Below are positions 1-8,586 of a DNA stretch of 14,324 nt, piece after piece (position 1 is the stretch's first letter; every line of letters starts with the position of its first letter). A model generated the notes under the pieces. That model saw only the letters and a program-made list of their open reading frames with translations. It made no database searches and was not told where the DNA came from. This stretch comes from Pirellulaceae bacterium. Lineage in GTDB: Bacteria > Planctomycetota > Planctomycetia > Pirellulales > Pirellulaceae. The translations under genes were made by a program, and so were the position numbers. The stretch lies in the NCBI GenBank assembly GCA_022448645.1, contig JAKVBZ010000112.1, positions 1-14,324 of the forward strand, in the 5' to 3' direction.

Positions 1-212
1 TCCGAGCCGCTGTCTACATGATACGACCAGGCTCCGTCGGGGCCGATTCCGTCTGCTTCTTCAGCTGTCGGCGAACCGGTGAGAGAGTAGTCGGTTCTCA
101 GATCCCAGACGTCCAAGGCGTGTGTGCTGGTACATGAAAACGCCACCATAGCTGCAGAGATTAACATAATGCCCGAAGCGGCACGTAAAGAAAAGCGAAT
201 CCTACTCAACAT
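1..212 (-). CDS. secreted protein, N-terminus only (runs off left edge)
   Basis: An open frame of 70 codons starts at an ATG read from 212 and continues off the window edge. The N-terminus (MLSRIRFSLRAASG...) has three arginines, then a hydrophobic stretch of about 15 residues, then a plausible signal peptidase I site after T-H-A near residue 32. The mature part begins LDVWDLRTDYSLTGSP and contains DGAWSYHVDS. Openings of the type 'WDL..D.S...NP...WSYG' are familiar from planctomycete secreted proteins that end in a PEP-CTERM sorting signal, but the C-terminus is outside the window, so that family is only an inference. The cysteine at residue 27 (A-F-S-C) is a poor lipobox because position -3 is not L, V or I. 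An AGGGGA Shine-Dalgarno lies about 6 nt upstream of the ATG. The gene is separated from the DUF1501 gene by about 350 bp, so it probably has its own promoter. The function is not recognised. Confidence 0.72.
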   Translation of the reverse strand, partial: MLSRIRFSLRAASGIMLISAAMVAFSCTSTHALDVWDLRTDYSLTGSPTAEEADGIGPDGAWSYHVDSGS

Positions 213-563
213 TGGCTCCCCTAAAAAGAAAGTACAAACAGTGTAACCGTTCACGAGTTCCAGAAACGTTCTGAAAATTGTCTTCGCGAATGGCATAATT
301 AACGCATTATAGCGTAAGACAAGTCTATCATGCCCGCCGTAAACTGGTCAACTAACACAGTCGAGAAAAATTGCGTTTAATATGCCGATTGCCGGGGGAT
401 AGCTCAAATATGGGGCTGGCGATGGAGGTCAGGGATCGTTGCACAAAACCGTTGAGGCGCCTAATATTCACCTCCAAGATTCGTCGGAAACTGACGTAAG
501 TGCCTGTGAGTAGAGCGATACGGTTCGCATGTAGATCTTGAATCGTCTGGTCGGTCGCGACCG
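213..563. other. intergenic region, no recognised gene
   Basis: This lies between the start of the left-edge gene and the stop of the DUF1501 gene. It contains the candidate -10 box at 306..311 and a 12-bp perfect palindrome at 552..563 (CGGTCGCGACCG) directly beside the DUF1501 stop codon. A 71-codon minus-strand frame starts at a GTG overlapping the DUF1501 stop. It has no Shine-Dalgarno and resembles no known protein, so it is not called. No strong T-tailed terminator is visible after DUF1501. Confidence 0.5.
306..311 (-). promoter_or_regulatory. candidate -10 box for the gene at 1..212
   Basis: On the minus strand the hexamer is a perfect TATAAT, about 94 nt upstream of the ATG at 212. 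No good TTGACA-like -35 is seen at 16 to 18 nt spacing, so the call rests on the hexamer and its position only. Confidence 0.25.
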
Positions 564-1967
564 TCACGACAGGATTTTTTGCACGACATTTCCGTAGACG
601 TCCGTCAAGCGAAAATCACGGCCGGAATAGCGGTAGGTGAGCGCGGTGTGATCGAGCCCCAGAAGATGCAGGATCGTGGCATGATAATCGTGAACATGGC
701 ATGGATCACTGGCGACCTCGGATCCCCACTCGTTCGTTTCGCCGTACGTCATTCCGCTTTTGACTCCGGCACCAACCAGCAAACAAGTGAACGCGCGATG
801 CCAGTGGTTGCGCCCGGGGTTTTTCGCTTTGTCCTGGTACCATGGCGTTCGCCCGAATTCGGTACAAATCATCACCAACGTATCCTCGAACAATCCTCGC
901 TGCTTCAGATCGCGGATCAAAGCGGTCGTCCCCTGATCTACCCATTTGGCATTCCGACGATGGTCGTGAATGTTGCCATGGGCATCCCAGTTGGCACGGG
1001 CAGAACCGGAATCAACCACTTCAATCACCCGCACGCCACGTTCGGTCATCCGCCGCGCCACCAGGCATTGAAAACCGAATGACTGATTGTCCTTTGGCGA
1101 AATTCCGTACATTTTCAATGTTTCGCTGGACTCACTGGATAAGTCGAACAACTCAGGTGCCTCGCGCATCATGCCTTGAGCTGTGCTGAAAGTATCGGTT
1201 CGTGCTTGCAGCTGTAGGTCTTCCGGACGCAAGCGAGCATGCGCCTCATTGATGTCGCGCAACATCAGTTGTTCTAATTCGTGCAGTTTGATCGAGCGAG
1301 AGGCCGACTGGATATTTGGGACCGGTGAGTTGCCCGGAATGATCCGGACCCCCTGGTGTTGCGGAGGCAAGAATCCGTTATCCCAGTTCTGCGATCGCGC
1401 ATAGGGTGTGTGCTTGCAAAGGACCACATGGGACGGCAGATTCTGATTGAACGTTCCCAACCCATAGCTGATCCACGAACCGAGGCCGGGCATGGTGAAG
1501 GTACCCGAACCGGTGTGCATGGCCAAGGTGGCCTCGGTGTGCTCCAGGATGTCGGTGTGTAACGATCGAATCACGCACAGATCGTCGGCGACGGTTTTCA
1601 GATGCGGGAACAACTCGCTGATCGTCATACCGCATTCGCCGACCTGCTCGAATCGGAACGGTGACGCCAGCAGTTTTCCTTCAAATTTATAGAACAGCTC
1701 TTCGGCAGGCACCTTTTTTTCGTGGTTGGCCTGCAGCTCGGGTTTGTAGTCGAAGGTATCCACTTGCGAAAAACCACCGGTGAAAAACAGCATGATGATC
1801 CGTTTTGCCCGTGGTGTGTGGTGCGCGAGCCGAGGTGCCAGCAGACCGCCGTCCCCTGCTTGCGTCGCTAACGCGACGGCCTGACGTAACCCGCCGGCAC
1901 CGGCAGCCATTCCGAGTCCTGTAGACTGGAGGAATCGACGTCGCGTACTTTGTAAGTTTTCGTTCAT
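564..1967 (-). CDS. DUF1501 family protein (alkaline-phosphatase/sulfatase-like fold), Tat-type leader
   Basis: The product is 467 residues from the ATG at 1967, the usual length of planctomycete DUF1501 proteins. A twin-arginine leader is visible (STRRRFLQSTGLGMAA at about residues 7-22), indicating export in folded form. Family landmarks in order are GGFSQVDTFD (about 63-72), ICTEFGRTPW (about 367-376), GRNHWHRAF (about 385-393), HVHDYHATILHLLGLDH (about 424-440) and TYRYSGRDFRLTDVYG (about 444-459). DUF1501 belongs to the alkaline phosphatase-like superfamily with sulfatases. The catalytic role of this subgroup is not established, and it nearly always follows a PSCyt1/DUF1549/DUF1553 gene, as here. 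A GTG at 1994 would add nine residues and overlap the upstream stop as GTGA. The ATG at 1967 is preferred because GGGAG lies 9 nt upstream and MNENLQSTRRRFL is a typical start. The gap to the upstream stop is 23 bp, so co-transcription is likely. Confidence 0.93.
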   Translation of the reverse strand: MNENLQSTRRRFLQSTGLGMAAGAGGLRQAVALATQAGDGGLLAPRLAHHTPRAKRIIMLFFTGGFSQVDTFDYKPELQANHEKKVPAEELFYKFEGKLLASPFRFEQVGECGMTISELFPHLKTVADDLCVIRSLHTDILEHTEATLAMHTGSGTFTMPGLGSWISYGLGTFNQNLPSHVVLCKHTPYARSQNWDNGFLPPQHQGVRIIPGNSPVPNIQSASRSIKLHELEQLMLRDINEAHARLRPEDLQLQARTDTFSTAQGMMREAPELFDLSSESSETLKMYGISPKDNQSFGFQCLVARRMTERGVRVIEVVDSGSARANWDAHGNIHDHRRNAKWVDQGTTALIRDLKQRGLFEDTLVMICTEFGRTPWYQDKAKNPGRNHWHRAFTCLLVGAGVKSGMTYGETNEWGSEVASDPCHVHDYHATILHLLGLDHTALTYRYSGRDFRLTDVYGNVVQKILS

Positions 1968-1990
1968 CGTATCATGCTCCCGCAGGCGTA

Positions 1991-4492
1991 TCACTCAACG
2001 CACAGAAACTCATTCGACATGAACATAATTCGTGCGAAGCTCGTCCAGGCTTCTTGATCGATCTCGGTCGGTTTTGCCCCGTCCGCCTCGAGCTGTTTTT
2101 TATAGGTTTCGATATATCGTCGTCCCTTTTCTATTTCGGGCTCGTGGGCCGACCTGCCCCAAGCTACACGGTGCGCCTGTTCAATCCGTTGTTCCGTCGA
2201 CTCAGACGCCGTTATCAGACGCTGTGCGAAGCCCCTGGCTTGCTCACGAACAAACGGGTTATTCATCAAGTACAAGGCCTGTTGAGGAATGATCGACTGC
2301 GTTCGCTTGTCCGTCGAAACATTTGTGTCCGCTCCGTCGAAGATTCCCAGGAATGGATGGCGCTGCACCCGTTGGGTCATCAGGTAGACCGAACGGTGGC
2401 GCGATTGATAGACAGCTTTAAAGGGGGCGTGCTGAGTAAACCTCCATTGATGCTGGGGCGGAAACGGATGGGCGGTTGGACGGTCGTGTCGCAAGTTCCC
2501 GCTGGCGGCGAGCATGCAGTCGCGAATGGTTTCGGCATCCAACCGGCGTCGATCGTAACGCCAGTACAACTTATTGTCAGGATCCACTTCCGCGTTCTCA
2601 GCAACATGTCGGCTGGTGAGCCGATAGGCTTTCGATCGCATCAGCAGACGATGCATGGCCTTGATCGACCAACCTTGATCGACGAACTGGCCGGCCAACC
2701 AGTCCAGCAGTTCGGGATGCGTCGGTGGCTCGCCACGAAGTCCAAAATCGGACGGCGTACCGACAATCCCCTTGCCAAAATGATAATGCCAGATCCGGTT
2801 AATCATCACACGGGCTGTTAATGGATTATTCCGATCGGTCAGCCATTGGGCAAACTGCAAACGCCCGCTGGTACCCTCGGGGATCTCCAACGATGTTCCC
2901 CCGGAAAGGAACCTCGGAATGTCCCGTTGAACGACTTCACCCAGATTCTTGTGGTCGCCCTGTAAATGCACCTGGGCGTCTTTCGCTTCACCCTCGGTGG
3001 CGGCGAAGGCCACCATGTTCACTAAGGGGCGATTCTCCTGTTGAAATTGTGCCAATCGATTGCGTGGCTCTTTGAGTTTCTGCTGCAGCTGCGTGTTTAT
3101 CTCATCGCGCTCGGCGGTTAGTGGTTGCAATTGCTCCGCCAGTTGGGTCGTGTCCTGAGCCGATTTCTTCAGCTCCTCAACTTTCTTGTTCAGGTCGTCA
3201 ATTTTGGCATTGAGCTCCGTCACCTGCTTGGCCAAGGGATCCTCTTGCTCAATGTTCCTGATGTTGCGGTTCAACTCGGCGTGCTTTTTGTCATACTCTC
3301 CCCTGCGCTGCAGGAATTCCTTTTGGGGATACAACAGAGAAACCAGGTTTTGTCGAACCTTGGTCGCCTCCGAGCCGCTGAATGAATACAAACTGCTGTC
3401 AAAGATGCCGTACAAGGCGTAATAATCCTCGTTGGTCATCGGATCGAACTTGTGGTCGTGACAGCGGGCACACCGCATGGTAAGCCCCACCAGTGCTCGC
3501 CCCATGCAGTCGATCATGTCTTCGATTTCCAAGTGACGGTATTGGTACGGTCTGGTACCAAATCGTTTTGCCAAGGCGATGAAACCGGTTGCGATCACCG
3601 GCTCGGCCCTCGGCAGGTGCGGGTTTTGGTCGGCCAACTGGTCACCGGCCAATTGCTCGTGCAGAAAACGGTCATACGATTTGTCTTCGTTGATCGCATC
3701 AATCACGTAGTCACGAAAACGAAACATCTCGGGGACCGGACAATCGGAGCTGTCGCCGGACGTGTCAGAATAGCGAATGACATCCATCCAGTGCCGACCC
3801 CAGCGTTCTCCATAATGGGGTGAGGCTAACAATCGCGAGATCAGTTTGTCGAGCGCGTCTGGCGATGTGTCGTGGAGAAAAGCATCTGTCTGCGCTGGTG
3901 TTGGAGCCAATCCAATCAGGTCTAAATAGATACGACGAACCAACGTCCGTTTGTCCGCCACCTGACCTGGAACCAAACCCTCCTGGCGGATTTTGGCGAT
4001 GATAAACTGGTCGATGGGGTGCTCCGACCACTCGCTGGTGTCCACGGGTGGACTGACCGATTCGACTGGTTGAAATGCCCAGTGGCGGCCTTTAGAAGAT
4101 TCGCTTTGATCTGCCGAGGCAGTGAGCTGGGGCCAAACCGCTCCTTGCTGTATCCAGGCCACGATATCGGCAATCACATGTTCTGGTAGCTGTTCGTGGG
4201 GTGGCATCTGCAGATCTTTGTTTTGGTAATGAATCGCCTGGACCAACAAGCTCTCTTGCGGTGCTCCCGGCACGATCGCAGGGCCACGGTCACCGCCCGA
4301 GAGCATTGCTTGGCGTGAATCCAAACGTAAACCGTTTGTGTCTTGTTCAGCTCCATGACATTTCGAACAGTGCTCGACGAGCACTGGACGCACTTTCGCC
4401 TCAAAGTGGTCCGTACCAGAGTCACCCGCAGATACGAGGGTTGCTGTCCCAGCGATCAATCCAGTGACAACCATGAGGTTCAAGGTACGCAT
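1991..4492 (-). CDS. PSCyt1/DUF1549/DUF1553 secreted planctomycete cytochrome-type protein
   Basis: The product is 833 residues if started at the ATG at 4492. Order of parts: signal peptide (MRTLNLMVVTGLIAGTATL, cleavage near S-A), a Planctomycete-type cytochrome c domain with heme site CSKCH at about 42-46 and a distal candidate Met in LQMPP (about 94-98), DUF1549 (about 158-367) carrying a second CxxCH, CARCH at about 341-345, then a heptad-rich coiled coil (about 399-487, rich in K, E, L and Q), then DUF1553 (about 543-790, with LTARVMINRIWHYHFGKG and RRLDAETIRD). It ends in NEFLCVE, close to the NEFL[YV] ending common in the family. It is a predicted c-type cytochrome outside the cytoplasmic membrane, presumably working with the DUF1501 partner; the substrate is unknown, although such pairs are often found among polysaccharide and sulfatase genes. 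An alternative ATG at 4531 adds 13 residues. The ATG at 4492 is preferred for the GGAAG about 8 nt upstream; nothing comparable precedes 4531. Confidence 0.92.
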   Translation of the reverse strand: MRTLNLMVVTGLIAGTATLVSAGDSGTDHFEAKVRPVLVEHCSKCHGAEQDTNGLRLDSRQAMLSGGDRGPAIVPGAPQESLLVQAIHYQNKDLQMPPHEQLPEHVIADIVAWIQQGAVWPQLTASADQSESSKGRHWAFQPVESVSPPVDTSEWSEHPIDQFIIAKIRQEGLVPGQVADKRTLVRRIYLDLIGLAPTPAQTDAFLHDTSPDALDKLISRLLASPHYGERWGRHWMDVIRYSDTSGDSSDCPVPEMFRFRDYVIDAINEDKSYDRFLHEQLAGDQLADQNPHLPRAEPVIATGFIALAKRFGTRPYQYRHLEIEDMIDCMGRALVGLTMRCARCHDHKFDPMTNEDYYALYGIFDSSLYSFSGSEATKVRQNLVSLLYPQKEFLQRRGEYDKKHAELNRNIRNIEQEDPLAKQVTELNAKIDDLNKKVEELKKSAQDTTQLAEQLQPLTAERDEINTQLQQKLKEPRNRLAQFQQENRPLVNMVAFAATEGEAKDAQVHLQGDHKNLGEVVQRDIPRFLSGGTSLEIPEGTSGRLQFAQWLTDRNNPLTARVMINRIWHYHFGKGIVGTPSDFGLRGEPPTHPELLDWLAGQFVDQGWSIKAMHRLLMRSKAYRLTSRHVAENAEVDPDNKLYWRYDRRRLDAETIRDCMLAASGNLRHDRPTAHPFPPQHQWRFTQHAPFKAVYQSRHRSVYLMTQRVQRHPFLGIFDGADTNVSTDKRTQSIIPQQALYLMNNPFVREQARGFAQRLITASESTEQRIEQAHRVAWGRSAHEPEIEKGRRYIETYKKQLEADGAKPTEIDQEAWTSFARIMFMSNEFLCVE

Positions 4493-4545
4493 TCTCGGTC
4501 TTCCCAAGACTCGATCGTTCGGAGATGCCATTTGGCGTATGTGGT

Positions 4546-4571
4546 TAGGCTCTGTTTTAAAACAGAACCTA
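4546..4571. promoter_or_regulatory. 26-nt near-perfect palindrome upstream of the cytochrome gene
   Basis: The core TCTGTTTTAAAACAGA (4551..4566) is a perfect 16-bp palindrome. It is flanked by TAGG at 4546..4549 and CCTA at 4568..4571, which are also complementary, with a single C/A mismatch at 4550 and 4567. Twelve of 13 base pairs match. It sits 54 nt upstream of the ATG at 4492 in the leader or promoter of the cytochrome/DUF1501 unit. It may be an operator for a dimeric regulator. It has no loop and no T-run, so a terminator is unlikely. Confidence 0.45.
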
Positions 4572-4726
4572 GTGCGTTCATCCTGGCATAGTATATGGAT
4601 ACAACACTTAATTTTAAACCAAAATGGTTCTAATTGGCTAGATTGAATACTGGCCCTTAGAAGTACGGAATGGGCGCAAGTTGATGAGGAAGAATGGGTT
4701 GGAGCTGGCCAGTGAGATAACTGATT

Positions 4727-4748
4727 GCTACCGTCGCCAGGCGGTAGC
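4727..4748 (-). other. stem-loop just past the stop of the 1120-residue gene
   Basis: GCTACCG (4727..4733) and CGGTAGC (4742..4748) form a perfect 7-bp stem with an 8-nt loop, 23 bp past the stop codon at 4772. The position suits a transcript 3' end for the upstream minus-strand gene. No T-run follows on the minus strand, so an intrinsic terminator is not proven. Confidence 0.35.
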
Positions 4749-4771
4749 GTCCGATGGTGATAGCGCGTGAC

Positions 4772-7700
4772 TTACCACGGCAGATAGTTGATCGGGATGT
4801 CTTGGTGGTCCGAAATGTAGATCCCCGAGACAGCTATCCACGGTCTGATCGTGGATATCAACTCATCAACATAGACCTGTTTTTCCGGCATGGCGATCTC
4901 GAGGCCTACCACCTGGTGTCCGCCGTCGGAAATGTCCGTGCCGAACTTGTGTAGATACGGAGTCGACAAGAACCGCCAGCCATCGAAATTGTCGGTCATG
5001 ATGCTGCCGACATTGTCTTTCAAAGGGACGTACTCCTCTCCGTTGCGATCGCGGACGCGGAATCTGATTTCGGCCCAAGTGCTGTTGCCATAGACCCACA
5101 GTCCTAGCCTGGTCGTACCCGTGGGGATCTCGATGGTTTCTGCGGGATCGATCGCCAGTCGCAGGTGGCGATGTAAAATGCCATGCCGTCCGTCGTCTCG
5201 TTGACTGAGTCGAATGCTCAGCGCATCAGCAGCGCTGGCCTTGGGAGCCATTAACTCTGGTGCAGCGCTGATCATAAACTTGTCGGTGCCATCCTGGCCA
5301 TCCATGTTCCAAGTCGATGGATCGGGTAACGAGGCCAGCTGCTTCCAGCGGCCGGACCATTGCTGAGGAATATTGATGCCGGGTTCAATTCCCTCGATTT
5401 GTATTCCGCGGACGTAGGTCGGCAATTCCGAAAGTGTCAATGAGAGTTCCTTGCTGTTTGTAGACACTGGCAGTGGCCGATTCAGGGCGTCAACGACCGT
5501 GGGGTTGCCTCCCGAAGTCAATCTTAACCTTACCTTCCTTTCGCCACGTAAATTCCACAGGGCGTACAATGACTGGCCATCAGGCTGCTGGAAGCTCAGG
5601 GCATAAACACTCGGCGTGTCGGTATTCAAATGGCCTTCATAGCTGGCACCGTCCAGTAGCTGCGTCATGGTGGCATAGGCAACGTAACTCAGCTTGGGAC
5701 TGCACTCGGGCGCCTGGTTGCAGTAGCCTGGCATCCCCCAAATCGTATACAGGTAGGCGGCGCTCGAGTCGACCATCGCTCCTGACAGGCCATAGATCGA
5801 ATCGTAGGCTAGTCCAATCAGGTGGGTGCGAACATACCACGCTGCCTGCTCACGCTCAGAGATTCTCGAAAACCCCGGACCGGTCGAAAAGTAAATGGAT
5901 TCTGAATGGAACAAAGGCACATCGTGAAAGCCAAAGTGTTCGCAAATGGCTCTCGCCCACCAGTTGATGTTGCCGTAGAAATTGCAGGGCCTTTCGGGGC
6001 ACTGAGTGTAAAGGCCTTCCTCGGTGCCGAAATAGTCGAAGTGCTCACCATATTGAATCCCACGTTCCAATAGAGGAACGACCCAATTCACGGCGGTATT
6101 GCCCAGAGATATTTTTACGTCGGGCCTGAGGCGGCGGAGGGCTGCCGAAAGCAGCTTGAGTTCTTGGGCGACATTGTCTGCCTTATTGCTGATTTCCGGT
6201 GAGAGTACTTCCGGCTTGCCGTCGGTGACGACCGCCGGAAGTTTGTGAGTGTGCTGGGAGCTCCAAGCTCTCTCCCAACCGAACATCAGGATGCGAATGT
6301 CTGGGCCAATCCCATTGACGATTTCTTCGGCAATAGCCTTGGTGGCGATTTGCTGATTGTTGCGAATCCCAAACAAGCGGTGTGTGTAGGTGTGTTTGCC
6401 ACGTTCAAAATCAACCCCCGCCTTCTCAAAGAGATAGCTTCTTTGTTCGGCGGCTGCCTGATCTCCAGAGAGTCGCGGCCAACAGCCGAAGCGTGGGTTT
6501 TCCTTCTTACGCGTATCGGGAGCCAATAAGGCCACATTCGTTCGCCACTCGGATTTTCCCAAATCGCCAGCATCCGCAATGACTCGCACCTTGTAGTGCC
6601 CTCGGTCCAACCTCAAAGTCCCCAACGTCGGGATTTCTGCTTTAGCGCCGCCCGCCAGGTCCAGTGACTCCGTTTTCCTTACAGCTTCTCCTTCGTATGC
6701 AATCCAATCCGTTGTCACCCTGAGGTTGACCGGTTGAGTTGTAAGATTCGTTAGGATTCCTGCAAGTTCAGGTTGTTCGGGTTCACAATAGACATTGCCG
6801 AGTCCGTTGCCTCGTACCGTCAAAGTGACGGGGAGCTCGGCGAAAGTAATGGCTGCCACGCGCAACGCTGATTTTGGTCCATCATGTTGCGGGGGGGAAA
6901 CAGAGTGTCGCAGACGGAACCAATTTTGCAACGGACGACCCATGTGAAATGGTAGACGGACACCTGCCTCTGCTGGCCAGAGCTCCCCGTTCGCGGGATT
7001 GTGTGTCAGCCAATGCATCGCCGCTGAGTTCAAGGCAACACGTGCCAAGTACCAGTCAGCCCCCAGTTCGCGGACTGCAGTCACGGTCACACCTTCGTCG
7101 TTCGGCCGTTCCTGGTCGATCAAATGGATATTTCTAACGTCGGCCATGTTGACGGTTCGAGGTCCAAAGCCCATGGCTGGAACCTGATCCACGCCCTCGT
7201 TTGATACATGTAACAGTAGGTAAGCATGCGAATAGGGTCTGGCAGGTACCGTGCCAGTTAAGAATCCTGTACCCCAAGGCTTACCTCGGCGAAACTTTGC
7301 GGCAGGTTGAAAATCCTCTTGGCCGACATCCAGGGTCAACAGCTCTCCTGCTTCGCCAAGTTGCGCTATCATCGGCACCCCGTCGCAATCCATTTGGACC
7401 AAGGCCGGTGTGGTCCGAAGTGGCAGTTTAACCGGCTCACGTGAAACGGCTTGATTCTTGATTCCCAGGCTGGCGCCGCTCACAGGAACATAACGGCCTG
7501 GAAGTCCTTCGCGGATGCGTACCGTGCGCAGCAGGAGGCGATCGCCAGCAGTGATTCGCAGATGGCGAGCGACGAGGTTGTCATCGAGAATCAAAGCCTC
7601 CTGTGATCCATTGATCAACATGCGGTAACGTCCAGCACCGAGCGACACCAATACAGAGACAGTCCCCTCCGTCCCTAACTCCGTGGCGGATGCTGCTTCC

Positions 7701-8134
7701 AGCCATGATACGTTGATTGGTTTCGTCTTCTTATCACCGACTGCGAGGGTTGCATGGTAACCTTCGTTTGCAGCACGAATGGTCAGAACAAGATCTTTCC
7801 CCGATGGTTCCGCAGAAGTGAGCTGGCCAATGCGAAGCATTGCAACGGGGCTGGTGCTTGTGTTCTCATTAGGTTCCGGCAGAGCGACGATCATTTCGAC
7901 CATGCAGCTTTCAGGCAGTGGCTGCTTTGATGTTGCCTGAGCGCTGGTTTGGCTTTTGGCACCGTCGTTTCCGAAGGCCCAGTCTCCTTGGACCTCCCAG
8001 CCCTCGGGGGCGCTGTCGACAAAGCTACTTTGCAAGATCGGTTCGACGACCCTCAAACGGACAGCTCCGGAGGCATTGGAAAGAAACATACCTGCAATCG
8101 CCGTCAGAATCGGGATCATTTGGTGCGACTTCAT
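4772..8134 (-). CDS. large secreted protein with TIM-barrel-like core; putative clan GH-A-type glycoside hydrolase
   Basis: The product is 1120 residues. The ATG at 8134 has AGGAG 5 nt upstream, which fixes the start. A short signal peptide is visible (MKSHQMIPILTAIAGMFLSNASGA). Residues about 30-210 look like a beta-sandwich lectin-like domain, with GWEVQGDWAFGNDGA near its start. Residues about 230-535 are further beta-rich domains. Residues about 540-830 have the alternating pattern of a TIM barrel, with candidate acidic catalytic residues E621 (MFGWERAWS), E705/E706 (YFGTEEGLYT) and E745 (PLFHSESIYF). A beta-sandwich follows (ALWNLRGERKVRLRL ... LPTYVRG, about 858-910), an arrangement typical after GH39/GH5-like barrels. 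Residues about 925-1120 form a last jelly-roll-like domain, perhaps carbohydrate binding. The canonical Asn-Glu pair of clan GH-A is not seen; the residue before E621 is Trp. The family is therefore unassigned, and the hydrolase role is an inference from layout. The gene is read towards the cytochrome unit but 279 bp away, so separate transcription is likely. Confidence 0.85.
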   Translation of the reverse strand: MKSHQMIPILTAIAGMFLSNASGAVRLRVVEPILQSSFVDSAPEGWEVQGDWAFGNDGAKSQTSAQATSKQPLPESCMVEMIVALPEPNENTSTSPVAMLRIGQLTSAEPSGKDLVLTIRAANEGYHATLAVGDKKTKPINVSWLEAASATELGTEGTVSVLVSLGAGRYRMLINGSQEALILDDNLVARHLRITAGDRLLLRTVRIREGLPGRYVPVSGASLGIKNQAVSREPVKLPLRTTPALVQMDCDGVPMIAQLGEAGELLTLDVGQEDFQPAAKFRRGKPWGTGFLTGTVPARPYSHAYLLLHVSNEGVDQVPAMGFGPRTVNMADVRNIHLIDQERPNDEGVTVTAVRELGADWYLARVALNSAAMHWLTHNPANGELWPAEAGVRLPFHMGRPLQNWFRLRHSVSPPQHDGPKSALRVAAITFAELPVTLTVRGNGLGNVYCEPEQPELAGILTNLTTQPVNLRVTTDWIAYEGEAVRKTESLDLAGGAKAEIPTLGTLRLDRGHYKVRVIADAGDLGKSEWRTNVALLAPDTRKKENPRFGCWPRLSGDQAAAEQRSYLFEKAGVDFERGKHTYTHRLFGIRNNQQIATKAIAEEIVNGIGPDIRILMFGWERAWSSQHTHKLPAVVTDGKPEVLSPEISNKADNVAQELKLLSAALRRLRPDVKISLGNTAVNWVVPLLERGIQYGEHFDYFGTEEGLYTQCPERPCNFYGNINWWARAICEHFGFHDVPLFHSESIYFSTGPGFSRISEREQAAWYVRTHLIGLAYDSIYGLSGAMVDSSAAYLYTIWGMPGYCNQAPECSPKLSYVAYATMTQLLDGASYEGHLNTDTPSVYALSFQQPDGQSLYALWNLRGERKVRLRLTSGGNPTVVDALNRPLPVSTNSKELSLTLSELPTYVRGIQIEGIEPGINIPQQWSGRWKQLASLPDPSTWNMDGQDGTDKFMISAAPELMAPKASAADALSIRLSQRDDGRHGILHRHLRLAIDPAETIEIPTGTTRLGLWVYGNSTWAEIRFRVRDRNGEEYVPLKDNVGSIMTDNFDGWRFLSTPYLHKFGTDISDGGHQVVGLEIAMPEKQVYVDELISTIRPWIAVSGIYISDHQDIPINYLPW

Positions 8135-8307
8135 GATTACTCCTAAGCATCGACCGCGGGTTCAATGACGAGATGTAACTCCGAATTGCCTAGGAGCCTT
8201 TACTGTTTTATACCGTAGATGGATCAGGTTGGTCGGCGGGAAGGCGCACCTGAAAATCCTGTCTTGTAAAGGTGTGGAAACGGGTCGCTTTCGCTAGGAA
8301 CCTGATT

Positions 8308-8332
8308 CCCCCACGAGATGAATTTGTGGGGG
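8308..8332 (+). other. GC-rich stem-loop in the divergent region
   Basis: CCCCCAC (8308..8314) and GTGGGGG (8326..8332) form a perfect 7-bp stem. In plus-strand RNA it extends by three more pairs, two of them G-U, to a 10-bp stem with a 5-nt loop (8318..8322). It is less stable in minus-strand RNA, where the wobbles become A-C mismatches. No T-run follows. It may be part of a small RNA, a leader structure or a transcript 3' end. Confidence 0.4.
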
Positions 8333-8586
8333 CTATTTCGTGAATGCATCGCTAGGTGGTAAGGGAAAAACAGCTCAGTTTGAGTAGTTCTACTCTGCAA
8401 GTTGTCGAGAAGCAACCATTCACTGGGATATCTTTGGCCTGAACGCCACGAACATAGGGTTTCGTGACACCGAGGATATTCTCGGGTGAAAACTACGAGT
8501 CGCTACGGGTGCTATGCTGTTTGTTGTGCCAATTGAGATTTGGCATCCTAACGAGGGTGCCCGCCGCATGGTATAAATGAAGGAAG

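Noticed and set aside
352..567. 71-codon minus-strand frame starting at GTG overlapping the DUF1501 stop
   Set aside because: No Shine-Dalgarno, no family resemblance and no hydrophobic or domain pattern. The overlap with the stop is by one shared GTGA and can arise by chance.
2054..2821. 255-codon plus-strand frame
   Set aside because: It lies wholly antisense to the DUF1553 region of the cytochrome gene, which has strong family motifs, so it is a shadow.
5473..5967. 164-codon plus-strand frame
   Set aside because: Antisense to the TIM-barrel part of the 1120-residue gene, with low-complexity Ser/Arg/His composition and no family resemblance.
8224..8415. 63-codon minus-strand frame in the divergent region
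   Set aside because: No ribosome binding site and no resemblance to a known protein, and it overlaps a strong hairpin.
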